Assembly (NCBI GenBank): GCA_018969165.1
Contig: JAGWYX010000225.1
Span: 1 to 6,629, forward strand
Reading direction: 5' to 3'
Source: Verrucomicrobiota bacterium
GTDB taxonomy: Bacteria > Verrucomicrobiota > Verrucomicrobiia > Limisphaerales > JAGWYX01
DNA length: 6,629 nucleotides
Shown in pieces: positions 5,753 to 6,629 of the stretch. Positions within the stretch are counted from its first letter, which is position 1. Each line of letters opens with the position of its first letter. The position numbers were made by a program, and so were the translations under genes. The notes below the pieces were generated by a model. That model was not told the DNA's origin. It did no database searches and worked only from the letters and a program-made list of their open reading frames with translations.

Positions 5753-6629
5753 TTAACCGGCGGACCGGAGCACCCGTCGATCGCCCTCGCGCCGCGTGAC
5801 GCCGTCGCGATCCAACCGTTCGAGCAACGGCACCATGATCCGGCGACTGGTGCCAACAGCCTGCCGCAGTTCGCTGACCGTCGCCGCGCCGCGCTCGCGC
5901 AGAAGCCGGCTGACGGTCTGGCGGACCTGCTCGAACGGACCGGCCAGCAAGACCAGCTCGGGGCCAAGGTCGATCGCCTCGCCCGTGTCGAGCAGGAACC
6001 TCAAGGCTTGCTGTCCCACGTTGTCCGGGGCCAGTTCCTTGCGCGACGGTGGTTCGAGCGGTTTGGCCGCGAGTAGCGCGCGGATGCGCGCGCCCTCCGT
6101 CTCGAGGTGAGGCGGCAGCGCCGGGCGATGGCTGGCGCGGCGAATCGCCGTGCCGACGATGCCGAAATCGGTTTGGCAAAGATCGGCCACGAGGGCATCG
6201 AATACCTCAGGCGCCGGCAAGTGCGCCGTCACGGCCGTCCGCAGCTCGCTCACGGGCAGACCCACCCGCTCCGAATGCGCCCGATGGGCCGCGTCGATAG
6301 CGACGGCCGCGCGCTGGCACTGCGTCACCCACCACGCGCGATCGGCGACCCATTCCCCGCAAACCGTGGCGTGGCCGGACCGGATCAGCCTGCGGATCGA
6401 TTCGTCGATTTCTGACGCGCTGAAGCGCGATTTGAGGAGGAGCGTGGTTCGCCGCGCGGCACCCTCGCGCGCCAGTTGCGAGGACACCAGGACCGACACG
6501 CGGTCGGCGCCCTCGGCGCGTTGTTCCAGCAGCCGGCGCTGGGCCTGGCTGCGAAACGACTTGCGCGGCGGATCCGGATCCAACACCACGCCGCCGGCCA
6601 GCGTCGCTTGCTCGGCCCAGTCACGCAGA
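5753..6629 (-). CDS. selB: Selenocysteine-specific elongation factor SelB, C-terminal part (N-terminus outside window)
   Basis: The frame is open from the window edge to TAA at 5755-5753, giving 291 residues. The true start lies beyond base 6629, so the GTG at 6589 is internal. The first residues, LRDWAEQATLAGG continuing to VVLDPDPPR, match the end of the EF-Tu-like part of SelB, where R-D-x(5)-T-x-x-G-G followed by VLDP is typical. The rest corresponds to the winged-helix array. The last domain contains TVSELRQAVGTSRR, PLLERLDRDGVTRR and GDRRVLR, the conserved signature of the winged helix that grips the SECIS hairpin of selenoprotein mRNAs. SelB carries Sec-tRNA(Sec) to the ribosome at UGA codons. 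The missing part should hold the GTPase domain, and selA may lie upstream. No tRNA-Sec gene is seen between this gene and its neighbour. Confidence 0.92.
   Translation of the reverse strand, partial: LRDWAEQATLAGGVVLDPDPPRKSFRSQAQRRLLEQRAEGADRVSVLVSSQLAREGAARRTTLLLKSRFSASEIDESIRRLIRSGHATVCGEWVADRAWWVTQCQRAAVAIDAAHRAHSERVGLPVSELRTAVTAHLPAPEVFDALVADLCQTDFGIVGTAIRRASHRPALPPHLETEGARIRALLAAKPLEPPSRKELAPDNVGQQALRFLLDTGEAIDLGPELVLLAGPFEQVRQTVSRLLRERGAATVSELRQAVGTSRRIMVPLLERLDRDGVTRREGDRRVLRSAG

Noticed and set aside
4425..5756. 443-codon open frame on the plus strand, longer than the gene opposite
   Set aside because: Antisense to the Gfo/Idh/MocA gene, which has a TAT signal, Rossmann loop and EKP motif; the plus-strand product shows no domain and only mirrors GC-rich codon structure.

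Overview
This GC-rich window (roughly 64% G+C by eye) carries six protein-coding genes, two of them cut by the window edges. Gene content and style suggest a member of the Verrucomicrobiota, perhaps the Limisphaerales/Pedosphaera group. The pointers are a TAT-exported Gfo/Idh/MocA oxidoreductase of the DHWH/EKP type, a degenerate interspersed repeat of the 'aaccacgaatggacac' kind, translation starts without Shine-Dalgarno sequences, and a secreted protein that I associate with this phylum. The taxonomic assignment is inference; there is no rRNA or other marker here.

Layout. (1) 1-1689, minus strand: the N-terminal 563 residues of an FdhF/YdeP-type molybdopterin oxidoreductase whose end lies beyond base 1. 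(2) 1690-1880: a divergent intergenic region with a candidate sigma-70-type promoter facing each way; the rightward one would give an almost leaderless message. (3) 1881-3670, plus strand: a compact three-gene operon of an A-type iron-sulfur carrier (IscA/ErpA type), an HscB-like J-domain co-chaperone overlapping it by 4 nt, and a secreted protein of unknown function 6 nt further on. (4) 3671-4331: about 660 nt without a credible gene, rich in inverted repeats, including a degenerate interspersed repeat, a perfect 9-bp hairpin, a strong intrinsic terminator with a UCCG tetraloop, and a 12-bp inverted repeat next to the following gene. (5) 4332-5621, minus strand: a complete TAT-signal Gfo/Idh/MocA oxidoreductase. 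(6) 5753-6629, minus strand: the C-terminal half of SelB, the selenocysteine-specific elongation factor, whose N-terminal GTPase part lies beyond base 6629.

How the genes relate. The IscA/HscB pair points to iron-sulfur cluster assembly or delivery. The divergently transcribed oxidoreductase has N-terminal cysteines that may hold an Fe-S cluster, so a functional link is possible but unproven. SelB shows that the organism inserts selenocysteine somewhere, yet the formate-dehydrogenase-like protein has an ordinary Cys codon (TGC) where selenocysteine sits in FdhF. I see no UGA-Sec codon, SECIS element or tRNA-Sec gene in the window. The Gfo/Idh/MocA gene is probably unrelated to SelB despite sharing its strand.

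I do not see a clearly new biological system. The most interesting items are the Cys-for-Sec oxidoreductase in a SelB-encoding genome, the near-leaderless Fe-S operon ending in an uncharacterised secreted protein, and the hairpin-rich noncoding stretch.
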